This document shows positions 8,552-16,010 of a stretch of DNA of 42,231 nt, piece after piece. The DNA is from an uncultured Negativicutes bacterium. Its GTDB lineage: Bacteria > Bacillota > Negativicutes > Acidaminococcales > Acidaminococcaceae. Positions within the stretch are counted from its first letter, which is position 1. Every line of letters starts with the position of its first letter. The stretch lies in assembly GCA_947074185.1 (NCBI GenBank), contig CAMTOO010000008.1:1-42231 (forward strand), given 5' to 3'. A program made the translations under genes and the position numbers. The notes beneath the pieces were generated by a model that was given only the letters and a program-made list of their open reading frames with translations, searched no databases and had not been told where the DNA came from.

Positions 8552-9514
8552 TCATTTTACCTCTGCTGGCATCTCTTTTCCGTCTAATGCTGCCACAATG
8601 TTTTCTGCAGTTAAAAGAGCCATTGCATCTCTTGTTTCAACAGTAGAAGATGCTATGTGCGGAGTTATTGTTATATTATCTAAAGTTAATAATTTATGAT
8701 CCCCTGGAATCGGTTCTGGCTCTACTACATCAATTGCAGCAGCTGCTATAACTCCACTTTTAAGAGCATTGTATAGACTTTCTGTATTAACAACTTTACC
8801 ACGAGAGATATTGACAAAACGTGCTGTAGACTTCATTTTAGCAAATTCTGCATCTCCAAAAAGATTCTCTGTAGATTTGTTTAAAGTTACTGCAACTACA
8901 ATAAAATCTGATTCTTTAAGTAATTCATCCAAAGTAACATATTTAGTATTAAGGGTTTCATCATCTTGACGACGATTACGGTTATGGTAAATTACTTTCA
9001 TTCCACTAGCTTGAGCTCTTTTTGCAATTCCAGTACCAATATCACCCATACCAACAATTCCTAAAGTTTTACCATAAAGATCCACACCAAAACCTAAAGC
9101 TTTTCGTTCTCCCCACAAGCCTGTTTTAACATGCTTGTCGCCACGAGCAATACTTCTTGCTGTATCTAAAATTAGGCCGTATGCTAAATCAGCTACTGCA
9201 TTAACTAATACTCCTGGTGTATTGCCAACCTTTATTCCACGCTTATGGCAAGCTTCCACATCAATATTATCATACCCAACAGATGCTTGAGCAATTACTT
9301 TTAGCTTAGGCGCTTTATCTAAAAAAGCGTCATTCACTTTTACATTTCCAATAGAATAAAGAGCGTCTGCAATTGCAAGCCACTCCTCAAACTGTTCTTG
9401 TGGAATTTTTCCACCTTGTTGATATGCATATAAGTTGGTTGTATTAACAAGTCTATCATACGCTACTTGGCGAATCTTACCTGTTGCAACAACATTCATA
9501 TCTTTTAAAGCCAT
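8552..9514 (-). CDS. D-2-hydroxyacid dehydrogenase (NAD-dependent)
   Basis: A 320-aa cytoplasmic oxidoreductase of the D-isomer-specific 2-hydroxyacid dehydrogenase family, interconverting 2-oxoacids such as glyoxylate or hydroxypyruvate with D-2-hydroxyacids. The nucleotide site GMGDIGTG lies near residue 151. Catalytic elements visible are NISRGKVV (Arg), VEPEP (Glu) and ITPHIASST (His). Length fits glyoxylate/hydroxypyruvate reductases. AGGAGA precedes the ATG. It is the third gene of an operon, 9 nt behind the glyoxalase-like gene, and is followed by a terminator. Exact substrate not determinable. Confidence 0.88.
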   Translation of the reverse strand: MALKDMNVVATGKIRQVAYDRLVNTTNLYAYQQGGKIPQEQFEEWLAIADALYSIGNVKVNDAFLDKAPKLKVIAQASVGYDNIDVEACHKRGIKVGNTPGVLVNAVADLAYGLILDTARSIARGDKHVKTGLWGERKALGFGVDLYGKTLGIVGMGDIGTGIAKRAQASGMKVIYHNRNRRQDDETLNTKYVTLDELLKESDFIVVAVTLNKSTENLFGDAEFAKMKSTARFVNISRGKVVNTESLYNALKSGVIAAAAIDVVEPEPIPGDHKLLTLDNITITPHIASSTVETRDAMALLTAENIVAALDGKEMPAEVK

Positions 9515-9523
9515 TACAGTCTC

Positions 9524-9898
9524 CTATGCCATTCTAGTAGGCACAACCTCTAACCAATAATTATCTGGATCATTAATAAAATAAATACCCATATCTTTAT
9601 TTTCATAACAGATGCAACCCATAGCTTTATGCTTTTCATAAGCAGCATCAAAATCATCAGTTCTAAAAGCTAAATGAAATTCATTTTCACCTAAATTATA
9701 AGGTTCTGTTCTATCGCGAAGCCAAGTTAATTCAAGTTCATGATTGCTTTCGCCATCACCTAAATATACTAAGATGAAACTTCCATCACTTGCTTCTTTA
9801 CGTCTAACTTCTTTTAACCCTAAAGCTTCTTCATAAAACTTCAAGCTTTTTTCAAGATCTAAAACATTAAAGTTGTTATGTACCATTTTAAAATTCAT
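9524..9898 (-). CDS. gloA: VOC-family lactoylglutathione lyase-like protein (glyoxalase I)
   Basis: A 124-aa protein with the vicinal-oxygen-chelate fold. Putative metal ligands are H7, E56, H75 and E117, in the positions seen in glyoxalase I. It would isomerise a methylglyoxal-thiol adduct in the cytoplasm. Low-GC anaerobes often lack glutathione, so the thiol cofactor could be another one. GGAGG lies before the ATG. It sits between the DUF456 gene (15 bp upstream) and the 2-hydroxyacid dehydrogenase (9 bp downstream), which suggests 2-oxoaldehyde/2-hydroxyacid handling. Confidence 0.82.
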   Translation of the reverse strand: MNFKMVHNNFNVLDLEKSLKFYEEALGLKEVRRKEASDGSFILVYLGDGESNHELELTWLRDRTEPYNLGENEFHLAFRTDDFDAAYEKHKAMGCICYENKDMGIYFINDPDNYWLEVVPTRMA

Positions 9899-9913
9899 AA
9901 AAACCTCCGCTAT

Positions 9914-10441
9914 TTAAACATAAAATATTTGTCTAATTAAAAGTACAGACATAGCAAATGTTGCCACTAACTTTCCAAACAAAGCAAATATTTGCATCTT
10001 TGCTGCTTGCCAAGCTAAATCAAAAGCATTCGCTTTATCTTTGCTACTTGAATAGTCCCATATAAACGCAAAAACAAATGCTCCAATCATACCACCAATT
10101 ATGCTACCTAAAATTGGAAATACCATTGTGCCTGCTAATGTTCCTAAAAAGGTACCTATAGATATAAAGAATACACCCTTCCAAGATATTTTTTCTTTTT
10201 TAATCCCCAAAAACGCTACTGCTATCTCCCAGATTTCTCCAAGTGCATAGACTAAAATCATCGCAGAGAGCAATCTTAAATCGAAATATTTTCCTGTTTC
10301 AAAAAAAGCAAAGCCCATCGATGTGCCTATTAATATAGTGTTTCCTGGTAAATCAAATATGGTAAACACAACAGCAATCAAGATAATTGCTATTGTTATA
10401 ATATATTCTATTAGATTATCTGCTAATATGAATTCTCCCAT
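9914..10441 (-). CDS. DUF456 family membrane protein
   Basis: A 175-aa integral membrane protein with four or five helices and a glycine-rich core (GTFLGTLAGTMVFPILGSII) typical of DUF456. Function of the family is unknown. GGAGGGC precedes the ATG. It is the first gene of the operon with the glyoxalase-like protein and the dehydrogenase, and is divergent from mscS. Confidence 0.8.
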   Translation of the reverse strand: MGEFILADNLIEYIITIAIILIAVVFTIFDLPGNTILIGTSMGFAFFETGKYFDLRLLSAMILVYALGEIWEIAVAFLGIKKEKISWKGVFFISIGTFLGTLAGTMVFPILGSIIGGMIGAFVFAFIWDYSSSKDKANAFDLAWQAAKMQIFALFGKLVATFAMSVLLIRQIFYV

Positions 10442-10465
10442 GTGCCCTCCATCTTATACATAAAG

Positions 10466-10474
10466 ATTATAACA
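10466..10474 (-). promoter_or_regulatory. extended -10 promoter of the DUF456-gloA-dehydrogenase operon
   Basis: On the minus strand TGTTATAAT forms an extended -10 element (TG plus TATAAT, TATAAT at 10466-10471), about 25 nt before the DUF456 start codon. No good -35 is seen at 17 bp, as is common for extended -10 promoters. Confidence 0.5.
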
Positions 10475-10547
10475 TACTACAGACATGTTATTTATTGACA
10501 TTTTCGTGAACTCCTTGTTTTTTTTCAAGTTTTTATTGCTTCAACGA

Positions 10548-10575
10548 TGATTTTTTTTTATTTTTATAGTATAAT
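10548..10575 (+). promoter_or_regulatory. putative mscS promoter
   Basis: TATAAT at 10570-10575 is a perfect -10. A weak -35 (TGATTT, 10548-10553) lies 16 bp upstream within a T-rich tract. It precedes the mscS ribosome site AAAGGA by about 25 nt. Confidence 0.45.
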
Positions 10576-10614
10576 TTTTATGTAGAACTATATACGGAAT
10601 TAGAAAGGACACTT

Positions 10615-11757
10615 ATGGAAGCATTTACATTCGATAATATTTTAACTGTATTAGCAACTTGGAAGCACTCTCTAATTGTTTTCGTTGTTGTTATGCTAAT
10701 TAGATATTTTTTCAAAATAATCATAACAAAAATTGTATCTTGGATTGATAAGAAAGGTATTAGCGAGAATGCTGAAGGAATCTTATTTGCTTTTCATAAT
10801 CCACTACGACTTTTCCTTTTAATTTTAGCATTTTACTGTGCGATACTATATTCACCTTTGAATATTGATGCCAGCAATCCGTATTTTGACAAAATTATGC
10901 GAACAACTTTAATTGTTTGTATGATTTGGGGATTATATAATTTATCAAGTGCCACACACGGCCTCTTTGTAAATATTTTAAAACGTTCTAATTTAAAGAT
11001 AGATTCATCCTTAGCAAATATTTTCTCTACTATTGCCCACATTCTTATTGTAATTCTAGGATTTATGATGATTGCTAAAGAATGGAATTATGATATTTCC
11101 GCTTTTATAGCATCACTTGGTATCGGTTCTTTAGCTGTAGCACTTGCTGCTAAAGATTCCTTAGCTAATGTTTTTGGTGGTATGATTATACTTATCGATA
11201 AGCCTTTTATTGTCGGTGACTGGATTTCTGCAAACGGTGTTGAAGGTACTGTAGAAAAAATCAGTTTTAGAAGTACTGGAATTAGAACATTCTTTAGAGA
11301 ATTAGTTTATGTTCCTAATTCCCTCTTAACAAATACACCAATTACAAATTTTACAAAGCGTGAAACTAGACGTATTGAGTACAAATTCGGCCTATCAGAA
11401 AGGACAACAACAAGACAAAAGGAAAAAGATATGAAAGATATTAAACAATATTTATAGAGTGCAAAAGAAATAGTTAATGATAATATTAGCGTTTCCTTCT
11501 ATGACTTAGCTGATTCAGCAGTAATGAGTCGTATTGTTTGTTATGTTGCAACAGACAACATGGAAAAATATCTAAACGTAAGAGAAAAATTCAACTTTGA
11601 ACTTCTAAAAGTAGTAGAAGCAAATGGTGTAAGTTGTGCATTCCCAAGCAGAAGTTTATATATTGAAACGCCAATAAAACTTGAGGACGATTCAGCTATA
11701 TTACCTAAAGCTACTGAAGAACCTAAACCTGTTTCACAAGATCCAAAACCACTTTAA
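10615..11757 (+). pseudogene. MscS-family mechanosensitive channel gene interrupted by an in-frame TAG
   Basis: The first 280 codons encode an MscS-like channel: three hydrophobic segments, then the pore helix and beta-domain entry (ASLGIGSLAVALAAKDSLAN, FGGMIILIDKPF, VGDWI). A TAG at 11455-11457 stops translation after KDIKQYL. The same frame then stays open to 11757 for 99 more codons (SAKEIVNDNISVSFYDLADSA onward) that look like the ordinary MscS C-terminal domain. Codon 281 was probably GAG (Glu) or similar. An internal ATG at 11524 is in the same frame but has no ribosome site. Either the gene is recently inactivated, the truncated channel is made, or the base is a sequencing error. Start by AAAGGA 6 nt before the ATG. 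Confidence 0.8.
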
Positions 11758-11762
11758 TACAA

Positions 11763-11797
11763 AAAGCCAAAACCTTGATGGTTTTGGCTTTATTTTT
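11763..11797. terminator. bidirectional rho-independent terminator
   Basis: A 12-bp perfect stem (11763-11774 with 11780-11791, loop of 5) is followed by a T-run. It closes mscS on the plus strand and the convergent lipoprotein gene on the minus strand. Confidence 0.88.
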
Positions 11798-12349
11798 TTA
11801 TTTCTTTGTTTCATCAATAAAAACTATCGTATTTTCAGGATTCAATTGTTTTACTGCAGCTGTCAAACGTTCTCTTTCCTTAGCTTTCACCTCTTCAAAA
11901 ATCTTATCACTACAATGATTATAGCTTTCGTTAACATTATTAGTCAGTTTCTTTTCTTTGCTTAAGTATACATATCTAACTTTCAGCAACATAGCATCAA
12001 CTACCAACTGATCATCTTCTAAAGTAGCTGGGATAGCATTTTGATTTTCTCTTTTATTGCTTTCGGTAAAAGTATAAGTATACTGTCTTTTATCTTCTTG
12101 TTTTTCTCCAGAGAAAAGTTTAGGTCGTTTAAACTCTACACTATAACTGTAATTACGATGCTGTAGCAAATAATTCTTTCCATCTTTTCTTATTTCTAGA
12201 ACAGTAATAGGATACCCGTAAAATTCTCCCATCTTAAAAAAAGAGTCTGTTTTTACATTCACCCATGATCCAACAAATTTGTCACTGCCACACCCTAATA
12301 ACCCGGTGATGGAGACAATGAACATCAATACAATTAACAATTTTTTCAT
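11798..12349 (-). CDS. hypothetical lipoprotein, 183 aa
   Basis: A type II signal peptide with a lipobox ending in LLGC (lipidated Cys20) is clear. The mature part is polar, rich in Lys/Tyr/Glu and has no family I recognise; the GSWVNVKTDSF start resembles small lipocalin-like stress lipoproteins only vaguely. GAGGTA precedes the ATG. It is divergent from the XRE regulator, with two dyads between them, so it could be a target of that regulator (inference). Confidence 0.75.
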   Translation of the reverse strand: MKKLLIVLMFIVSITGLLGCGSDKFVGSWVNVKTDSFFKMGEFYGYPITVLEIRKDGKNYLLQHRNYSYSVEFKRPKLFSGEKQEDKRQYTYTFTESNKRENQNAIPATLEDDQLVVDAMLLKVRYVYLSKEKKLTNNVNESYNHCSDKIFEEVKAKERERLTAAVKQLNPENTIVFIDETKK

Positions 12350-12376
12350 TCATAATACCTCATTTCAATTAAATTA

Positions 12377-12416
12377 TTATAAACAAAATGAATTTATATT
12401 TTCATTCTGTTTATAA
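12377..12416. promoter_or_regulatory. 40-bp imperfect dyad with back-to-back -10 boxes
   Basis: Arms 12377-12392 and 12401-12416 match in 15 of 16 positions around an 8-bp spacer. Each outer arm contains a TATAAT: plus strand 12412-12417, minus strand 12376-12381. A related CATTTTGTTTGT half-site follows at about 12422. The layout suggests an operator that controls both the lipoprotein gene and the XRE gene. Confidence 0.5.
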
Positions 12417-12455
12417 TAGCACATTTTGTTTGTAATTTCAACTTGTTATATTTAT

Positions 12456-12479
12456 TTTTCAATTTGAAAATGTTATACT
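12456..12479 (+). promoter_or_regulatory. perfect palindrome next to the XRE promoter -10
   Basis: TTTTCAATTTGAAAA (12456-12470) is a perfect 15-bp palindrome immediately upstream of TATACT (12474-12479), so it lies in the promoter spacer just before the XRE gene. This is the usual position of an autoregulatory operator. Confidence 0.5.
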
Positions 12480-12503
12480 TTAAGAAAAAAGGTGGGATCG
12501 ATA

Positions 12504-13337
12504 ATGAATTTTGCAAGAAACTTAAAAAAAGCTAGGGAACATAAAAACATTTCTCGTAATGATATAGCTTCTCAACTTGGCATAACATTAGCCGCATACA
12601 TAAATTATGACAACGGAAAAAGAAACCCTAACTTCAATACTTTAATAAAGATTTCTACTCTATTGGAAACGAGCTGCGACGAGCTTTTAGCTGGCACTAC
12701 AGATAGAGAAACTCTATTACGAGCAAGTGAATTTTCAGCTGGATATGGACTCCCTGAAGCTGCGCCCGACCTATTAGATCCTTTTAGAGCAATAGCACCT
12801 TTTGAAAAACGTCAACGAGTAGAACAAACAGTAAATAGTTACACTTTTGATGAACTGCTTGAACACGCTTCGCTAGAATTATTCTATCTCGATTATAGGC
12901 TAATCGATAATCCATTTGATATTTTTGGTTATGATAGTTTTAATTTTTATTTCGCAAATGACGACGACTACTTTATAGCTTTTCAAAAAAGTACGTTAAT
13001 CGGAATAACTCGTAATGAACTTTATCAAGAATACTACCAAGAAGATTTTCATCCTGTTTTTCTTGATTATGTCAATGAGTTTAAAAGTTGCGATGCTAAC
13101 TTTATAGAATGGGAAAATGGACTTCTTGAAATAAAAGCCAAAACGGAACTTATCTTCCCTGATATCTACGAAAAAAACAGAGTAAATGCAGAAGCATATT
13201 TAGATAAACTAAATAAAACTAAACTCTTCTTAACTAATGAAGAAAGATTCCGTTATAATCAAATTATGTATGATTTACGACCTTTGCGTGCGGATTTAAA
13301 AAAGCGCTATGCTACTGGAAAGAGATTTTCGAAATAG
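12504..13337 (+). CDS. XRE-family HTH regulator with a large unknown C-terminal domain
   Basis: A 277-aa protein. Residues about 3-62 form a Cro/C1-type helix-turn-helix (NISRNDIASQLGITLAAYIN, then DNGKRNPNFNTLIKISTLL). The remaining about 210 residues are rich in Tyr, Phe, Asp and Glu and match no domain I know; a sensor or protein-interaction role is possible. The ATG at 12504 is preceded by AAGGTGGG at 7 nt. The frame opens earlier at a GTG (12492) that lies inside this ribosome site and is not a start. Divergent from the lipoprotein gene; dyad operators lie between. Confidence 0.8.
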   Translation: MNFARNLKKAREHKNISRNDIASQLGITLAAYINYDNGKRNPNFNTLIKISTLLETSCDELLAGTTDRETLLRASEFSAGYGLPEAAPDLLDPFRAIAPFEKRQRVEQTVNSYTFDELLEHASLELFYLDYRLIDNPFDIFGYDSFNFYFANDDDYFIAFQKSTLIGITRNELYQEYYQEDFHPVFLDYVNEFKSCDANFIEWENGLLEIKAKTELIFPDIYEKNRVNAEAYLDKLNKTKLFLTNEERFRYNQIMYDLRPLRADLKKRYATGKRFSK

Positions 13338-13364
13338 TTAATACCAAAATGTCAGAAAATAATA

Positions 13365-13408
13365 ATAAGCAGAAAACCTTTCAAATAGGTTTTCTGCTTA
13401 TGTTTTTT
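13365..13408 (+). terminator. rho-independent terminator after the XRE gene
   Basis: A 15-bp perfect stem (13365-13379 with 13387-13401) with a 7-nt loop is followed by GTTTTTT. It lies 3 bp from the 3' end of the convergent tRNA gene. Confidence 0.88.
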
Positions 13409-13410
13409 GT

Positions 13411-13487
13411 TGGTGTTCCCGAATGGATTTGAACCATCGACCTACCGCTTAGGAGGCGGTTGCTCTATCCAGCTGAGCTACGGAAAC
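13411..13487 (-). tRNA. tRNA-Arg (anticodon CCT)
   Basis: On the minus strand the 77-nt sequence folds as a cloverleaf. The acceptor GTTTCCG pairs with CGGGAAC, the D-arm is GCTCAGCTGGATAGAGC, the anticodon loop is CTCCTAA (anticodon CCT) and the T-arm contains GGTTCAAATCC. The discriminator A and the 3' CCA are encoded. It reads AGG codons. It lies 21 nt downstream of the 101-aa gene and may be co-transcribed with it. Confidence 0.95.
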
Positions 13488-13508
13488 CTGCAGTTTTTTT
13501 GATTTATT

Positions 13509-13814
13509 CTATAAGTTTTCTGCCATTCCTGGTGGCATACTCCACTCCACTTTAACATCTGTATTAACCCATAATTTAGTTAGTGCTAAATTGAAATTCT
13601 TCTCAGATTCTAATGGATTAATTGTGATTGCAACAAAGTCTTGTAAGTTATCTCCTTTAGGAATTTCTAAAGTTAATTCTTTATTAAAAAATGCATTTAC
13701 TTTTTCTTTAACTTCAGGTCTTTCTAAAACAATATTTACTGTTTTTTGTTTGTCATTATATTCTGCATATCCATAACGACCCCAATCATTTAAAGTTACT
13801 GTACTTTTAGTCAT
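13509..13814 (-). CDS. conserved hypothetical protein, 101 aa
   Basis: I do not recognise this family. It is a small soluble acidic/basic mixed protein starting TKSTVTLNDWGRYGYAEYND, with predicted beta-strand content and no signal or membrane segment. A strong AAGGAG ribosome site lies 7 nt before the ATG. It is isolated between the ppk1 terminator hairpin upstream and tRNA-Arg downstream, so the genomic context gives no functional clue. Confidence 0.7.
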   Translation of the reverse strand: MTKSTVTLNDWGRYGYAEYNDKQKTVNIVLERPEVKEKVNAFFNKELTLEIPKGDNLQDFVAITINPLESEKNFNLALTKLWVNTDVKVEWSMPPGMAENL

Positions 13815-13839
13815 AAAATGCTCCTTGGTATTTTTTATA

Positions 13840-13875
13840 AATAAGCCGATAACATAACAATGTTATCGGCTTATT
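13840..13875 (-). terminator. stem-loop downstream of ppk1, probable terminator
   Basis: A 16-bp perfect stem (13840-13855 with 13860-13875, loop of 4) lies 32 nt after the ppk1 stop on the minus strand. The following tract is only moderately U-rich (TTATTTAT), so termination may be partial and let transcription reach the 101-aa gene. Confidence 0.65.
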
Positions 13876-13906
13876 CTATCATAATTTGATTTTTTTCGCA
13901 AAACCA

Positions 13907-16009
13907 TCACATCTTTTTAGATGGTTTTAATCTTGCTTCCATTGGTATTTTTTGTGAAGATGCTGCTAATTGAGCCATTTCATAAAGTTTCAATTGTGTA
14001 CTTAATGGTTCTTCTTTATTTGTAACTCTGCGATACGTACCGTTAGATTGCATCATATGAGCACCTATATTATCTTCTAAATATAAATTTAGTATGTTTC
14101 TTAAGCGTTCAAGGTGTTTTGGTGATTCAACAGGGAAAAACAATTCCACACGATCATTTAAATTACGTGGCATCCAGTCTGCGCTAGATAAGAATACCTG
14201 TTCTTCGCCACCATTATTAAACCAAAAGATTCTACTATGTTCTAATTGTCTACCTACAATACTACGAACCGTGATATTTTCACTAACATCTTCCATACCA
14301 GCACGTAACCCACAAATACCTCTTACGATAAGTTCAATCTTAACCCCTGCCATAGAGGCTTCATAAAGTTTTTCGATAACAGGTTGGTCAATCAAGGAAT
14401 TCATTTTCGCTATTATATGACCTTCACCACCATTTTTAACGTGGGAAATCTCCGTATCTATTAATTCATAAATCTTATTTCTTAAGCCTAAAGGAGCCAT
14501 AACTAACTTGTTCCAAACAGGTGGTTCTGAATAACCTGATAACAAATTAAAGAAGGCAGAAGCATCGCTACCATAACTATCATTCGCGGTTAAAAGACCA
14601 ATATCTGTATATAATTTGGCAGTATTATCATTATAATTACCTGTACCAAGATGGACATAACGTTTAATGCCATCTGCTTCTTGGCGCACTATAAGGATTA
14701 TCTTTGCATGGGTTTTAAGCCCTACTAAGCCATATATAACATGACAACCTGCTTTTTCTAGTCGTTGTGCCCAAATTATATTGTTTTCTTCATCAAAACG
14801 TGCTTTTAACTCTACTAAAACTGTTACTTGTTTACCATTTTCTGCAGCTTTTGCAAGTGCTGCGACAATTGGAGAGTTACCACTTACCCTATACAAAGTT
14901 TGTTTAATCGCCAAAACTTTAGGGTCAGAAGCTGCATCGTTAACAAGTTTAACAATAGGATCAAAGCTTTCAAATGGGTGATGTAATAATATATCACCAG
15001 CTTTTATATCATCAAAAATATTGATTTCTGCATCTATTTCTTTCGGCGCTTGTGGTACAAATGGTTCATAGAGCCACGGCCACATGCCTTTTAAGGATAT
15101 GAAATTAAAGAAACAAGTCGGATCTAAAGGCCCATTAATTTCATAAATTTCTTCATCATTTAAATCAAGATTATTTTTAAGAAACTTCTTAATAGCTTTA
15201 TTATTAGTTTTAAAAATCTCAAGCCTAACAGCAGCACCACGTTTACGTTTACGCAATGATTTTTGAATTTCGTAAAGCAAATCATCTATATCGTCTTCTT
15301 CAACGTCTAAATCACTATCACGCGTTACCCTAAATGGTACGATTGCTTTTATTTCACAGCCTTTGAATAAATCTTTACAATGTCTTTCGATTATTTCTTC
15401 TAAAAATACAAATACTCGTTTTTGTCCTACCCCTACTTCTATCAAGCGTGGTAATACAGACGGTACCTGTAATACACTCATGCTATTTTCTTTTTCATGA
15501 TTGATAAGTTCAATAGCTAAATTTAAAGTCTTATTAGCAAGAAACGGAAAAGGTCGTGAAGCATCTACTGCCATAGGCGTTAAGACTGGATATATAAACT
15601 CGCTATAGTAATCTTCTAACCAAGCTAATTCTTTATCATTACATTCATCAAATGTTTTTACAATCGGACCATTTACTGCTTTTAATTCTTCTAAAATATC
15701 ATGTAAATATTTATATTGTAATTTAACTTGATCATGGGCAGATTCAGCAATTTCGTGCAACTGCTCTTCTGCAGTATAACCAGCTGCATCTTTCTTATTT
15801 ATACCACTTTCAAATTGTCCCCAAAGCCCAGCTACACGTACCATGAAAAACTCATCTAAATTAGATGCTGTGATAGCAATGAATTTAAGGCGCTCTAATA
15901 AAGGCGTAGTATCTACACTAGCTTCTTTCAAGACTCTTAAATTAAATTTAAGCCAACTTAGCTCTCTGTTAAAAAAATACTCAGGCTTTTTTAAATTAAT
16001 TTTCTTCAT
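13907..16009 (-). CDS. ppk1: polyphosphate kinase 1
   Basis: Polymerises the gamma-phosphate of ATP into inorganic polyphosphate. The 700-aa length matches PPK1. The N-terminal FFNRELSWLKFN segment, the central HHPFESFDPI, and the catalytic-histidine segment GLKTHAKIILIV with HLGTGNYN following are diagnostic. A second conserved histidine is in EHSRIFWF. It begins 1 nt after the Ppx-like gene ends, with GTGGGG as ribosome site inside that gene, so the two are coupled. A hairpin follows. Synthesis and hydrolysis functions are encoded side by side. Confidence 0.95.
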   Translation of the reverse strand: MKKINLKKPEYFFNRELSWLKFNLRVLKEASVDTTPLLERLKFIAITASNLDEFFMVRVAGLWGQFESGINKKDAAGYTAEEQLHEIAESAHDQVKLQYKYLHDILEELKAVNGPIVKTFDECNDKELAWLEDYYSEFIYPVLTPMAVDASRPFPFLANKTLNLAIELINHEKENSMSVLQVPSVLPRLIEVGVGQKRVFVFLEEIIERHCKDLFKGCEIKAIVPFRVTRDSDLDVEEDDIDDLLYEIQKSLRKRKRGAAVRLEIFKTNNKAIKKFLKNNLDLNDEEIYEINGPLDPTCFFNFISLKGMWPWLYEPFVPQAPKEIDAEINIFDDIKAGDILLHHPFESFDPIVKLVNDAASDPKVLAIKQTLYRVSGNSPIVAALAKAAENGKQVTVLVELKARFDEENNIIWAQRLEKAGCHVIYGLVGLKTHAKIILIVRQEADGIKRYVHLGTGNYNDNTAKLYTDIGLLTANDSYGSDASAFFNLLSGYSEPPVWNKLVMAPLGLRNKIYELIDTEISHVKNGGEGHIIAKMNSLIDQPVIEKLYEASMAGVKIELIVRGICGLRAGMEDVSENITVRSIVGRQLEHSRIFWFNNGGEEQVFLSSADWMPRNLNDRVELFFPVESPKHLERLRNILNLYLEDNIGAHMMQSNGTYRRVTNKEEPLSTQLKLYEMAQLAASSQKIPMEARLKPSKKM

Positions 16010-16010
16010 A

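Noticed and set aside
11798-13487. Genomic island at tRNA-Arg (lipoprotein plus XRE gene)
   Set aside because: No integrase, direct repeat of the tRNA 3' end or composition break is visible.
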